A stretch of 64,000 bases of DNA from Smittia aterrima (Eukaryota > Arthropoda > Insecta > Diptera > Chironomidae): the NCBI GenBank assembly GCA_033063855.1, contig CP093831.1:9982001-10046000 (forward strand), written 5' to 3'. Of this stretch, positions 12,377 through 24,500 are shown piece by piece. The translations under genes were made by a program, and so were the position numbers. Under the pieces are notes generated by a model that was not told where the DNA came from, made no database searches, and saw only the letters and a program-made list of their open reading frames with translations. How positions within the stretch are numbered: the first letter of the stretch is position 1; each line of letters opens with the position of its first letter.

Positions 12377-12562
12377 ATGACTGTCGGCACATCATTTCCA
12401 TCTCATTTATCGCAATCGAATATGTCGCGTCCAACGCAGCTGCGAAATTTCCCATTAAATATTTTTGCCTCTCACTCGAATCAGCATCATCAATTGACCG
12501 ACACGAAAGGGCTGCTTAATGGTCCAGGTCAAAACAATTGCTTCCTCAACTGTGCTGTTCAG
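12377..12562 (+). CDS. ec: echinus coding exon 1 (catalytic cysteine)
   Basis: It has 62 codons from ATG at 12377, chosen because an in-frame stop lies 21 nt upstream and the left-arm copy keeps the same start. It ends at CAG|GTGAGT in phase 0. The first 44 residues are Ser/Asn/His-rich. GLLNGPGQNNCFLNCAVQ at residues 45-62 is the USP Cys box in its USP53/54 form, and Cys55 is the nucleophile. Confidence 0.92.
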
Positions 12563-15500
12563 GTGAGTCCAAAGATTATTCACGCTTTTACTAACAAAAC
12601 GTCGTTTGCGAAATTCATTTCATGCGTTTTGATATTTGATGAATGAGCTTTTTGGAATTTGTTTGAGGTTCAACAGAAAATTAATTTTTATTTTGAAGGA
12701 TTTTTAAATTCAAGCGACGCAATGTGAAATGTGCGTGCTCAATCATTTTAAAACACTGTTCGAGCAAGAAGAAACAATTGAACGACAAATTAACATTATG
12801 TTTGATTAATTTGAAGCTAACAACGAAGAGGAGTCGAGAAATTATTCAAATTATTGTGTTTGAGCTTCATGAGACAAGTGAAGAAGAGTTTTCGATTAAT
12901 TCCTCTGTTCATTTCATTCAACGCTTCAAGTTCAACAAAAAAGCTGAGGCGTCTAATTGGTCGAGTGTCGTGACGATGATTTGTTCAAGTAGCTTGGACG
13001 ATGACGTTGAATTAAACAGAACAACTCGAACGAAAGTGAAGTGGAGCGAGTGATGAACGATTGTGAGAAGTTTGAGCTTCTCATGTTTCATTTGCATCTC
13101 GAAAAGGTCACGGCGAACTTCTTCAACGTTGACGTGCAATTAAAGACGAATTAGAAACAATAAAATATAATTTTACGTTTGGTGAAACTCTGGGTCAAAA
13201 GAATCTGAACCATCGCGATGAGTAAACGAATCGAAGAAATCTCGACGAAGCGTGAAATGTTTTCATTCAACTTCTGATGCTTCATTAGTATAATTTCAAT
13301 CAAAGAGCTTCAATTGTGTTTCCTCGTGTCGAAGAATCAATTTCTTTGTCAGCTGAGACGACTTTCACTGCTTCCAATTGCGTCACGAATCATCTGAGCT
13401 TCTCGAGGAAAACTTTTTAATGAAGTCTTAGAAGACAAACTTTTCACGTTTCTTTCCGCTTGACTTCCTTCTCATTCAACTCCACAAGACGTTTCTTTAT
13501 TACACACAACAGGAGAACAATTAAAAATCTGCAAGTCTTAAGCGGGAGAAGCAAAACAGTTCACATGAGTTGATTAAAATTTAATATTATGGCTCGGACT
13601 CTGCTCGTCATGGGAAAATGGCTCAAGAAGTTCTTCTCGTTGCTGCTTGCAACTTAAAACTTTTAAAGTCTTCGAGTCTTGTTTTGCAAAAGAAAAACTC
13701 TTTTGGGATTTAAATTTGCAAAAGATTTCACGGCCAATTATTCAGAGTTTGCAATCAAAAATCTTTTCACGCCTCGTTTCTGAATCATTTGTTATCGAAT
13801 TATTCAATTTTCATTTTCTATTAATCGCCTGAGTCTTGTAATGCTCAACTGATCGTTTCTCTTTCTCTTCCTCGTCTGCATCGAAGGAGAATCAATCGAA
13901 GGCGTTAACAGACAATGCAAAACCTTCAAAACCGCTGAGCTTACAAACTAGTTTCTTGATTTAATTCTTCTCGAGTCATAAGAACAGTTGAGAACAAGAA
14001 TTGAGTCTTAATAAAGCTAAGCACGCTTCTGCATCTCAGTTTCTGATAAATCATGACGAAGTCGAGCAGAAAACGAAGTCGAGAAGAATTTTCAATCGAC
14101 TGAACTGATTTGATTCCAGTCTTGCAGTTTTTGTGAGTTGCGAACGTCCAAGTTCTGCACAAGAATTATTTAATTTTAATTCAGCTGACGTGATGCAACG
14201 AATGTTGCCAAAATGCTTCACCTGCTTCATAATCAAAAACGTTTTTTGCTGAAGTCTCAAACTTCTTCGAACCTTTCTTGGATCTCGAGTTTAGCTCTTT
14301 TGGTTCAGTGTTATCTTGATTTCTTTCGTTCTCCTTCGCAAACTTACTCAACATGTGCCTTAGCTGAAGGAGATAATTTCACGCAGCCATTTAAATCCGA
14401 AAACAAAAAACAAAATTCACCTTTAGAATCTTCTTCTTCTTTCGACTTTTTGCGCTTCTTTCGTGAAATCGAAAACGCGACCACATTTGGTTAGATTTGG
14501 GTGAAAAGTTAAGCAGAAGCAACAGGTGCAGAGTCAGCATGTGCTTGTCGAAATGTGTTCGATTGGATCGTTTGAATAAGACTCTTACAAGACGAAGGTT
14601 CGTCGTTTGATTCTCAAATTTCTTCATTGAAATCTGTCGTCGAAGTCTCAACGAGAAACTTGAAAATGATTTCTCGCTTTTAATCTTGAAATTCAAAATT
14701 CATGAAGTGATTTCGTCGGCTTGGGTCATTCGAACGGAATTAATTATCTGAAGAATGCTTTTGAATCAGATCAGAAACTACTGGTCTTCGCTTTGTGCGT
14801 TGGACGTTACAAGAACATCAAACAAAAGGTGGGAACAGATTGAGCATTCCATCAATTCGAAGCATCAAACTGATTCGAGTCGATAGCACGGGACTTCATT
14901 TTGTCGCCTCAGCAGTTTATGTTTGTGTCGAGTCATTTGGGTGTTGTCTCGTTAGACTTGCCATTGAATCTTCAAAAGTGATCACAATGCCATTGTCCAC
15001 TATCAGTCGATTGCTCAATCGAACGCTCGGACTCGGTTGATTGTAATTAAATTCAGTGAATCGACAGCAAGCTGAGGAAGAAGTTTGAACAGCTGAAACT
15101 CCCTGAAGACACGAGAGAAGAAGAAGAAACACAAACCACAAGTGAACAGTCTTAATGAAATGAAAACGAATTGAATAATCAACAAGCAAAGGTCTCAGTC
15201 AACAAAAGTCTTTCGTGGCTCTGTTTGTTTCTTCTTCAGTTTTCCCCTCGATGATTTGTGTTCGCTTCTTAATCGCATAAAATACTTTTCACGCATCAAT
15301 TGCCTGGGACTTTTTATTTCTTTTTTTCTTTCCTTAAACGACTTTCAAGGAACAATGATCTTAAGACTTTGATAAGATGTGGGTGAGTGCGATTAGGTTT
15401 GTTTGAGATCAAGCCATGCGTTTGAGTCTTTCGTTGACGATAAAAGGTTTGCCGCGAGAATCAAAGTTTTCCCACAAACGATTTTATAAAGAAATCTAAT

Positions 15501-18500
15501 TGAAAATGCAAGTCTAGCCTTCATATCATTCGTAAGAGGATTCTCATTAGAAAAATCAAAACATTAAACTCGACAACTTGCTAACTTCTTACTAATTCAC
15601 TTGTCGTCGCTGTTGAACGAACCTTTTTTGAGTTAAACCAAATAAATTAGACTCCGCTCAATGGGAAAATGTTCTAGACAAGGTCTTGCGGACTAGAGAA
15701 AGCAGATGGCCGGGGAAGCGTGAAATGTTTTCAAAACTAGAAAAAACTTAAATTTGAAGTTCACCGACGATTATGGTCGAACTCACATGTGCACGTTTGA
15801 ACAATTCGTGTTTGATCGAAGCATATTGTTCTATTGAGAAAGCATATCAAGAGAGAACTGAAATTGAGCAGACACGCTCGACTGATTCTTGTTTGCATTC
15901 ACCCAAACATTGTTCACTTGCTCTAATGATCGATCATGAATCGAGAACTTTTTCTGGTCAATAACAACGAACATGAATTGTCACTCTCATTATTCATGAA
16001 TTTGAAATGTGAGAACTTCTCAGTGAAGATAAAGTTTAAAGGGAAAATATTTCAAAGTTCGCCTGAAGTTATGCAACTTGAAAATATTTTTAAATTACTC
16101 GCAAGTGCGATGAAGTATTTTCAAGTTCGTCGCTTATTACTCTATCAGATCTTTTTGATGCAACTGTCATGAGATTTCCTCGTTGACTTAAGAAGATGAA
16201 GAAATATTTTTATGCCGGTTGAGGTCTCCGAGATGATCTCACAAATTTTTAATTGTTTCCGGAAATTTGCGATTCATACGCGAGAACGACGAAGAGCAAA
16301 AGAGAAATAATTCCGAAACTGACAAAAGCAACGCAAATCGTCAGAATGAGTATCCGGCGTGAAATATTCGTTCAAGATCGGCTTGGGATCGTTTTTCGGG
16401 TAATTTCGAGCGCAATTAAAGACGGTCAGCTAGAAATCGTGAATGAGCTTCTGATGTTGTCAGCTCCGGTTTCTTTTGAAAGTAAGGAAGTTCTTAATTA
16501 TAGTAATGTACGCAACGGTAGCTCTCGTTGTCTAATAGATCAACTCTCTAAGTGTTGTTTTGTCATCGAACCACTTGACGAGTATCGATTGCGTGTGACT
16601 CGAAAGGAAGTGATAGCAAAGATAATGCGATGCTCATAAATTATTCGACGAACCTTTTGACCATGAAAATTGATTAATTGATGAGACTTCGAGGGTTTCT
16701 AACAATTGATCATTCACAAAACATTTCGCACTCAGTTTATGAGCGGTGATCATGGTTAAGTGATTTTATTGTTCAACGAATTTGTTCGGGGCAAATCAAT
16801 TAGTGAATCATTAGAAGAATTAGAAGACAGAAAACAATAAATTTATTTCGAGTTCTAAGTCAGCAGTGAGATCATTTCCAGTATCGCATGAGAAGAAACT
16901 TTAAAGCCGAAAGACAAATGATCCAGAAAACTTGATAAACGATTCAGATTAAAATATTTTGAGCGTGAACCGACAACATCGAAAGATGATTCAGTAAATA
17001 TCCGAAGCAATTAATAAATCACGACGTTCAAAAAATGTTTTATAGCAACCTCAGTTACCTTCCGGGTATCGAATTTCTTGAAACTCATAATTACAAACTC
17101 AACTGAAGACACCTCAAGATCATCAACAGGTTGCTCAAGTTGCGATTCGATCGGAATTCCAGCTTTTCTTGAAAAAGAAGTTTTCGCGATCTCCACTTGA
17201 AGATTCTTTTAATGTTTCGATTGAAATCGCGGAAAAACTCGTCGGGCTGCAAGCCGAATGAACAAAATCGAATAAATTTGCAGTTGCAATTGAGTTTCAT
17301 GCCATCAGGCACAAGTTTCACGTTCACGTAGAAAAAGTTGAAAAATGTTTAATCCAATTTCTTCAATCGACGGTCGTCTCTTGTTAAAAATAGTTTCATT
17401 ATTGCTCTGCAGTAAGTGCTGCGATGTTTCTTCTTTTATCTCTTCGTTCAGTTCAGTTTCAGGGATAGCGAACGAGTTTTGCTTTGAATCGACCTCAACG
17501 CACGATCATTAAGCGTTCAATTGGAAATGGTTCATTGATTGGAAGTCAAATCACCATCGAAAATCGAACTTCGTCCAATGCTCAGCTTACAACACTTCGA
17601 AACTCAAATGAGATGTTTGATTTATTTTTGGTGCCTTGAACAAAGTGAAAAATGTATTTTCGGCTAATCGGTCTTTGAATGTTGCGTAATCATCAACCAA
17701 CGAAGCGAATGCGGAGCGTGTGCGGAGAAATTAATTAATGAGAAAGAGAATTTCACAAACTGAAGAGAAATGTTTTCCACTTGAGCATGTTCAAGTCGTC
17801 GTGGACCTTACGAGGAAAGGCGGTCAGATCATTACACAAAGGCGAGAAATAACTTCAAATCATAATCTCAAAAATGAGATGAACTCAAATGACCGAATAG
17901 AGAAATTTCTCTCAATCAATCAAGCACATGAGACAAAGCAACGAAGCGAATGAATCGATCATGTCTCGAGGTTCAGGAGACTCACGAGAAAATATTTTTA
18001 TTGAAGAGCGCATGAAATATTTGAGCCTTAATTAGATTAACTTCTCTTGATGTCCATAAAATTGTGGTCGAGTCAAGGACAAAGAAAAAGGATTTTTCAT
18101 TCTCGAAGAGAAATCTTTTTCGACAATTCAATTCAACTTTGAAGTTGTTAATCAAAGTTTCTTTCAAGTCAGATTCAAGAAACTTGTTGAGACGTTTCGC
18201 CATTCGATTCTTTCAATATCAAACAATCGAACGTGCTCAAAATATGAAGAAATCGAGCACAAAGATTTCGTTTTCTTTGCGTTTGAAGAGTAAACAAAAG
18301 CGATTCTTAAGCGAAGAAAGAAGACAACGCAGAAGAAGAAAACAAAACCAGAATTTGAAAAAAGCAATTTACGTTTAGCTCGTGTCTTCGATGTTGTAAA
18401 AACGGAGAAAAAAAGACGCGCGGAGACTTTTCTCCATAAAATCTTTAAATAAACAACAACGAAAAAAAGTTTAAGAAGCGACAAGAGAAGAACAAAAGAC

Positions 18501-21500
18501 TTAAGATCCAAATCGTTCTTCACTCCTTGCGAGTAATTTTATGTCTGACCCACGTAGAAACAGCTCCAGTTCTTTCGCTTTCAGCTCCTAATCGAATGAT
18601 CTTATCTGCGGAATGATGAAGCAACATTCTCGGGTGCCAACTACTGATGTTTCGAATTATTAGAATCAACATGAGATCGTGCGCTGAATCAAAACTTAAA
18701 TATTGACATTGGATGCGTGTCGAGATCGAGACATGAAAACTGGTTGCAACTGCAGTGTCTTAAGTGAATTCTTATTAAACGTCATTCTTTATCTCGTTTC
18801 TACGCTATCGTCGATTAAATTATGGTTCAAGTGATGTAGATGATGATGACGAATCATAACTTGAGATGAAATTCCTCTGACTTAATGGTCGATAAATTAT
18901 CTCCAACGGTTTAATAACTAATTGATCTAAACAAGCAATTTGACGACTGAGAAAAGATTTTTGATCCATCACGAACGAAATCGAAAACGTCTGAGAATCG
19001 AGTTTTTAATGTCTTTTACTTTGTATGCTTCAGCAAACATATTTCAAGAAAAAAATCTTAAAACTTAATCGGATTTGGAGTCGACGACGTTGAAGAAGGA
19101 GGAGATTTGTGAACCTTTTCGTGAAGGCTTTGAAAGGCTTTAGTTCTCAGTATCACAATAAATTAGTTGAGATTGTGAAGTCGTTCCGATAAATTTGCGT
19201 ATCAAAGAGAAGAATAATCTGAAACATCACCAAAGACGATTCATCTGGCAAGAATTTATTTTTTGGAAACCTTGAAGCTGCAAGATCATCGCCAACGAAG
19301 AAGATTTTTTTTAAAAGGTTTAAGGGAATCGTTTAAAGCTTCATCATTAATTTATCTTTTGCTCATGATTTATCTCGGTAGCTCTCTGTCGACTATCAAA
19401 GAGACAAAAACGATCGTAAATTCTCGAGAACTCAAAGATTCCTGTTCTCCAAAGCGTGAAGGTGTTAAATTTCATTGTTTGGATTCAAAAATTGTTTTCT
19501 TCTTGTCGCGAGTCCCATGAAAGGGAAACGAAATGTCAAACGGAACAAAACTATTGACACATGATAAACGAAAGCTTTCCAATCGAATCATGTCTTCAGT
19601 TACAATTTGTTTATCGATGTCGATTTCCGTCGAAGGCTTTTTCTCAATCGCGGTTTCACATTTCCGATGACCACAATCAAAATATTTTCATGAGATCTTC
19701 GAAGAGCCGCAAAGGCGAAATATCGTCGCACATAAAAAATTTACATAAAAAAATCCGAAATTTGATTAAAAAATCAATAAAAGATGAAATGAAATCTTCA
19801 ATTAATAATTTTCCTCGACTGACAATCTTTCGTTCGTGAGAGATATTCGCTTTGGGCTCTTGAGTTTGATAAATCACGATTTGATTTTCTCACTTCAACA
19901 TTTACTCAATTCGATTGGGTTCGTCGATGCATAAACTTCACATTCAATCAACGAAAGTATTTTACTTCAGCATATTTGATGAATATTCATGCAATTTAAA
20001 TTCTTTTCAATTTTCGGGCCTTTTCGATTCTTCCAGGCCTTGCTCATTTGAATTTCAATCTTATCGTCTGACAGGACTGAACGAATGTATGCTTAATTTA
20101 GCAGATGAGGCTTAAAACATGCGCAGATGTTGCGCAGCATAACAGGACAAACAACACGAGAGCGAGTCAGAACAACGCGAAAGCGAGAGAGATCAGAAAT
20201 ATTCTTTAATTTATTATGACAGCGACTCAGAAGCTTATTTACATTCTTTCGTTTAAAGCTCTTTCTTTTATCGGAGTTAATGTTTACAACGCGTTGCGTC
20301 TGAGATTGCTTTGCAAGGGGAGAGAACCTCAAGTCAAGACTTAAAGTTATTTATCAACATTTCAATCTAAAGAGTGTTTGGCTCGCGAGTGAAGTCCATC
20401 AATGTTCCTACTCCTCCCGCTTCCACCTCAACTTATTCGAATGCATTTGGAATGAATATTTTATAACGGATTAATTAATAACATGATAGCGTTCTTTCAG
20501 CTTCGTTCCATTGCATTTCTCCAATCGCTTCGCGCGCATTAAAGAGAGCGCTCAACGCGAAACGAAGATTGATGGTGAATGCTGCGGTCAGTCCATTTCT
20601 TTCCTTTCTTCTTGGTTTAGTTCATTTTTCGGTTCGAGTTGAATTAGAATAAACTCCAAATATGGAGCATTTCTCAATCGTTTTACAAGCGTGAACATGA
20701 CTACGAACGACCATTAGATAGGGAATCGACATCGGAGCTGCTGTAATCAGATGCAGTGCGTTGGCCGAGACGAATCTTTAAAAGGAAACGAGAAGTCGAA
20801 AAGCGACATTTGCCTTTTGCGTGGCATGAGTTGAAACGATAATCCGACTTGAGATATAATTACGAGTTCCACTCCGGATCTAAAAATCAATAATTTCGAT
20901 TTCCTTCCCGAGAATCTGAGGGATAATCATCAGCGAGCAATTATTATCATGAAACAATTCCCTTCAACTTCCTTCCTTTCATCGTTAGCTTGAATGCACT
21001 TATCGTCACAACGTGGACACTTCCTGAGTTCTGACAATGTCTTCAAGTCAATTTTATGCAGATTGCTGGTTCCGATCGGCAATTTTCTTTTCTCTTTACA
21101 TTCTCTCTTGTCTCGAAGCATAAACACAACTCACCTTGATCTATCGATCTTTCTTTACTTTCGATTATTATTCACCTTACTCTTCGGTTAGCTACGGGAT
21201 GCAACCTTAAACATAACATTATACGCTTAAAGGAAGAAAACTCTTATGAGACACGAACTGTACGAAATTTTGTTCGTGTTGGTTCCACAACGATCCCAAT
21301 CGGAGTTTGGATAATAAAATAGTTCCCGCATTCCTATGTGATGACAAATAAAGGAAATTTTAAGGACGCGCCCAGGTAAAAATGAACGAACGAACCTGAC
21401 CCGGAGGGAGAGAGGATTTACGTGGGCAGACAAAAGATCGTTCGGGATTTAGGAACAACGAAGGAGAAAAAGGTTGAATAATCTCTATCGACACTGGAAT

Positions 21501-24500
21501 TTTATGATCGATTTGTTTATTGTTCCTGGAGAATGTTTTATGATTTCCCTGGCAATTGCAGTGCATTTCGTTATGGGAAAATATTTTGGTTGCGACTTTC
21601 CCAGGGCAACGCAAAATTATTCAAATTAGTGTCCTTGGGAACATCAACTTTTAACAATGCAAAGTGAAAACTTCCGAAATTCCTTGCCAACTCGGGATTG
21701 CTTCAGTGGAATTTAAATTGGTTCACAATCGGCAAAAGAAATTTCTCTTCCATGCCCTCGATTGACGGCTGCGCGCCTCTCGCACCATTTCTCCTCTCGC
21801 TTCATTATCATTTTCTCGTTATCATGCTGTGCTTATTCGCTGGAAACCAGAAATATATCTTGCGAGCATAGAGTTAAATTTATGTCCATCTCGTTTTTCG
21901 TCGCGTTTATTTCGAATTTTATTCGGCTCGATCACGAAGCCAAACGCGAAGCTTTCCGCGAGAGCTTTTATCCGCGAGTCTATTGCCGCAAAACTTCTTC
22001 AAGTTGTTTCAGTTTCAAGCGTCGAGATGAATGATGAAGCGAGATTTCTTGGAATAACCGGTTTTGGCTTCGATTGTCTCTCTCTTTGAGTTTCTTTCGA
22101 GGCTTAAACGCGAGGCTTTATTGCTGTCTTATAAATGATGTTGTTGTATCTTCTGAACGAAGAAGAAATGAAAATGTACACAAGAGAGAACGAAAAAGCG
22201 TGTATTTGGCTTTTATTTTGTTTAATTTCTCGAAAAAATTGTATTTTCATGATTCGTTTCTCTTCTTTTAGCGAAAACAAAAGCCAACATAATTTTTCAG
22301 TGCTGTCAATTGTTCTGCAAGATCGCAAGAAGATTCTCGAAATGCGCGCGCGATTTTGCAGAGTTTGAAATAGCGCGCAAAAACGATTGTTGACGTATGA
22401 CGGTCAAGAGTTCATGTCTTATGATTTTCTTTGTCTTTGCAAATCGCATTTCGTCACATCTAACAACAAAACACTTTTTCGTTTGTTGAACGAGAAAAAA
22501 AAAAACGAAAAAGTCAATTCAATGACCTCGAAAGTGGTTTTGCGCACAGCTTAACTCTGTTGGATGCTGACTTTAGCTTAAAGTTTGTTCATAACATTTA
22601 ATGCAGCATTGTTCGAAGCCAAGATAGTCAAAGATATTCGCCTTATGGCCAAATACCTCGACTTGAAGTCATTACCACGTATCCAGCATACTTCAAACAC
22701 AATCAATGCTACAGCTCGTTTCCCTCCCTCAGCAATTGTCCGCGTCTCTTTCGTTATATCGCTGACCATGTAAGCAATATTTTTATAAAAAGAAAAATGA
22801 GATGTAGAAAACTATGAAGCGAACGTAGAGCGCAAAACGTAGCAAGCGCGCTACTTTCAAACACAAGCGAACGAGAACAGCTAGTCGCGCTCATATACAG
22901 CGAGTTTTTTCTTTCCTCCCGATCCAAAAGAAACACGAAATCAAATATCTCGTTTCGTAAAAGACAACATTTATATATTCGATCGAAGCAAAGGTTCAAC
23001 ATACCAGCGTCAGCAGAAATAAGAAACTTTTTTTTCTTCGTTTGGTTTCTCTTGCTAGCGATCGAGCGTCGCTTTAAATCTTCGGATTTCGTGACCCTTT
23101 TCTTGTTCTCTTAATACTCTGTCTTAAGACACTCGCGAGAGTGAAGACCCGAAGCCGCTGAATTCACAAAATGGCTGGTTGTTTCACCTTTATAGCAAAC
23201 TCCTGTCTCGCTTCGCCGAACGATTGTTGTAGGGAAAGACTTTACGTTTTTCTTTTGGGCTCGTGTTTCTTCGAAGCCGAAGTGTGCAACCATCTCGCTT
23301 CGTCTCAAACGAAGCGATCGTTAGTTGCACAGTAAACAAGGTGAACGTAAGACGTATTTTATGTTTTGTGCTCGAGAAGAAAAAGATCAAATGTCCATAA
23401 TTTTGCGCTCTGGACAATTCAAGTGAAAATTGTACAATTCGTGAAAGAAAATCTGATCAAAAAATATTAAAAAGATTTAATTTAATATCATCAGTGTCGA
23501 ATTGAATAGTTTCTGATAAGATTAACGCATCACAAAGCAATTAAATCCGCAATTATAAATCACATGTACCAACTCAGCATAGTAAAAGCTCTCGCCGTGA
23601 ATAAGAAGAAGAAGAGAGGAAAAAGCTTAAAAAGTGAATGTAAAGTTGTGTGGGGAACTGCAAATATTCAAATCGAGTTTCTTTAATTTACTGAACTTGA
23701 AGACATTCGAAGATAAAGAAAGAACTTCCCTAAAAGTCAAAGAAGTGCATAAATTACTTTCATGTTTGTGATCATCATTAACGCATGACATCACATCCGC
23801 TCATACATTGTGTCTTGTAAAAAAGTGAACGCACAATATTTGAGACAAGTGTAATAACTCCAAGAATGCACCCGTGACGATCAAGTGTGTGTTTGAATAG
23901 TCGAAATAGAAGCGACAACCCTCGTGAATCATCTTCATTTCGTTTTTTTTTACCTTTGCCTTTCTCAACTCCGGAGTCTCTCGGTATGCTTGACTAGCAA
24001 ACAAAACTCGCAGGTGTTGAATAACATCGAAACGAAAATTTGAAGAAGAAGGAAAAAGAAGAAATACAATTAAGAGGGTGCATCCCATAAACGACGACGA
24101 GTGCATAGAACTGGAACCGTCAAGTGGAGTTGTGATCGTAATCAAAGAGAACATTTCAAAAAGTTAAAGTTTCGTGAGAAAAGCGATGTTTCTAGATTTC
24201 TAGTTACGCAATTAAACCCTTGGAAAGGATTACTCACCCGGAAGCTATCAAAACGCATCATAAAATGTATCTGGATAAGAAGAAAGACACAACAAACATC
24301 GGAGCATTCTTTCAGACATGCAAGGTAAACGGAAATTACATTGAGCGATCAATTGGTCAAGTTTGGGAATCCTCGTAAGGCGCTATGGGAACTTATTGGT
24401 TGTGCAAACCCCTTCTTTCTTGAGGGAAAGCAATTAACCGGCTCATTAAGCGTCACACCGGTCTCTTCAGTAAAAGAAAAACTCCCATGGCTTCACCCAT

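Larger units (their letters stand above)
11197..16721. repeat. Right outer arm of the large inverted repeat
   Basis: This is the reverse-complement partner of 1-5524. It carries echinus coding exon 1 in the + orientation, joined in phase to the downstream echinus exons of this window, and about 4.1 kb of intron 1. Base 16721 pairs with base 1, so the true end of the right arm cannot be set from this window. Small differences from the left arm are scattered substitutions, with an unusual cluster inside the coding exon. Confidence 0.95.

Noticed and set aside
15773..16172. Two overlapping ATG ORFs (63 and 78 codons) in the arm
   Set aside because: They are out of frame with each other and have no splice sites linking them. 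They are not recognised, and the arm-to-arm differences in the second change residues.
16253..16639. 128-codon ORF in the right arm, mirrored at 83-469 on the minus strand
   Set aside because: It begins at TTG with the first ATG only at 16346. The two differences I see between the copies both change the amino acid, so there is no sign of selection. It lies in echinus intron 1.
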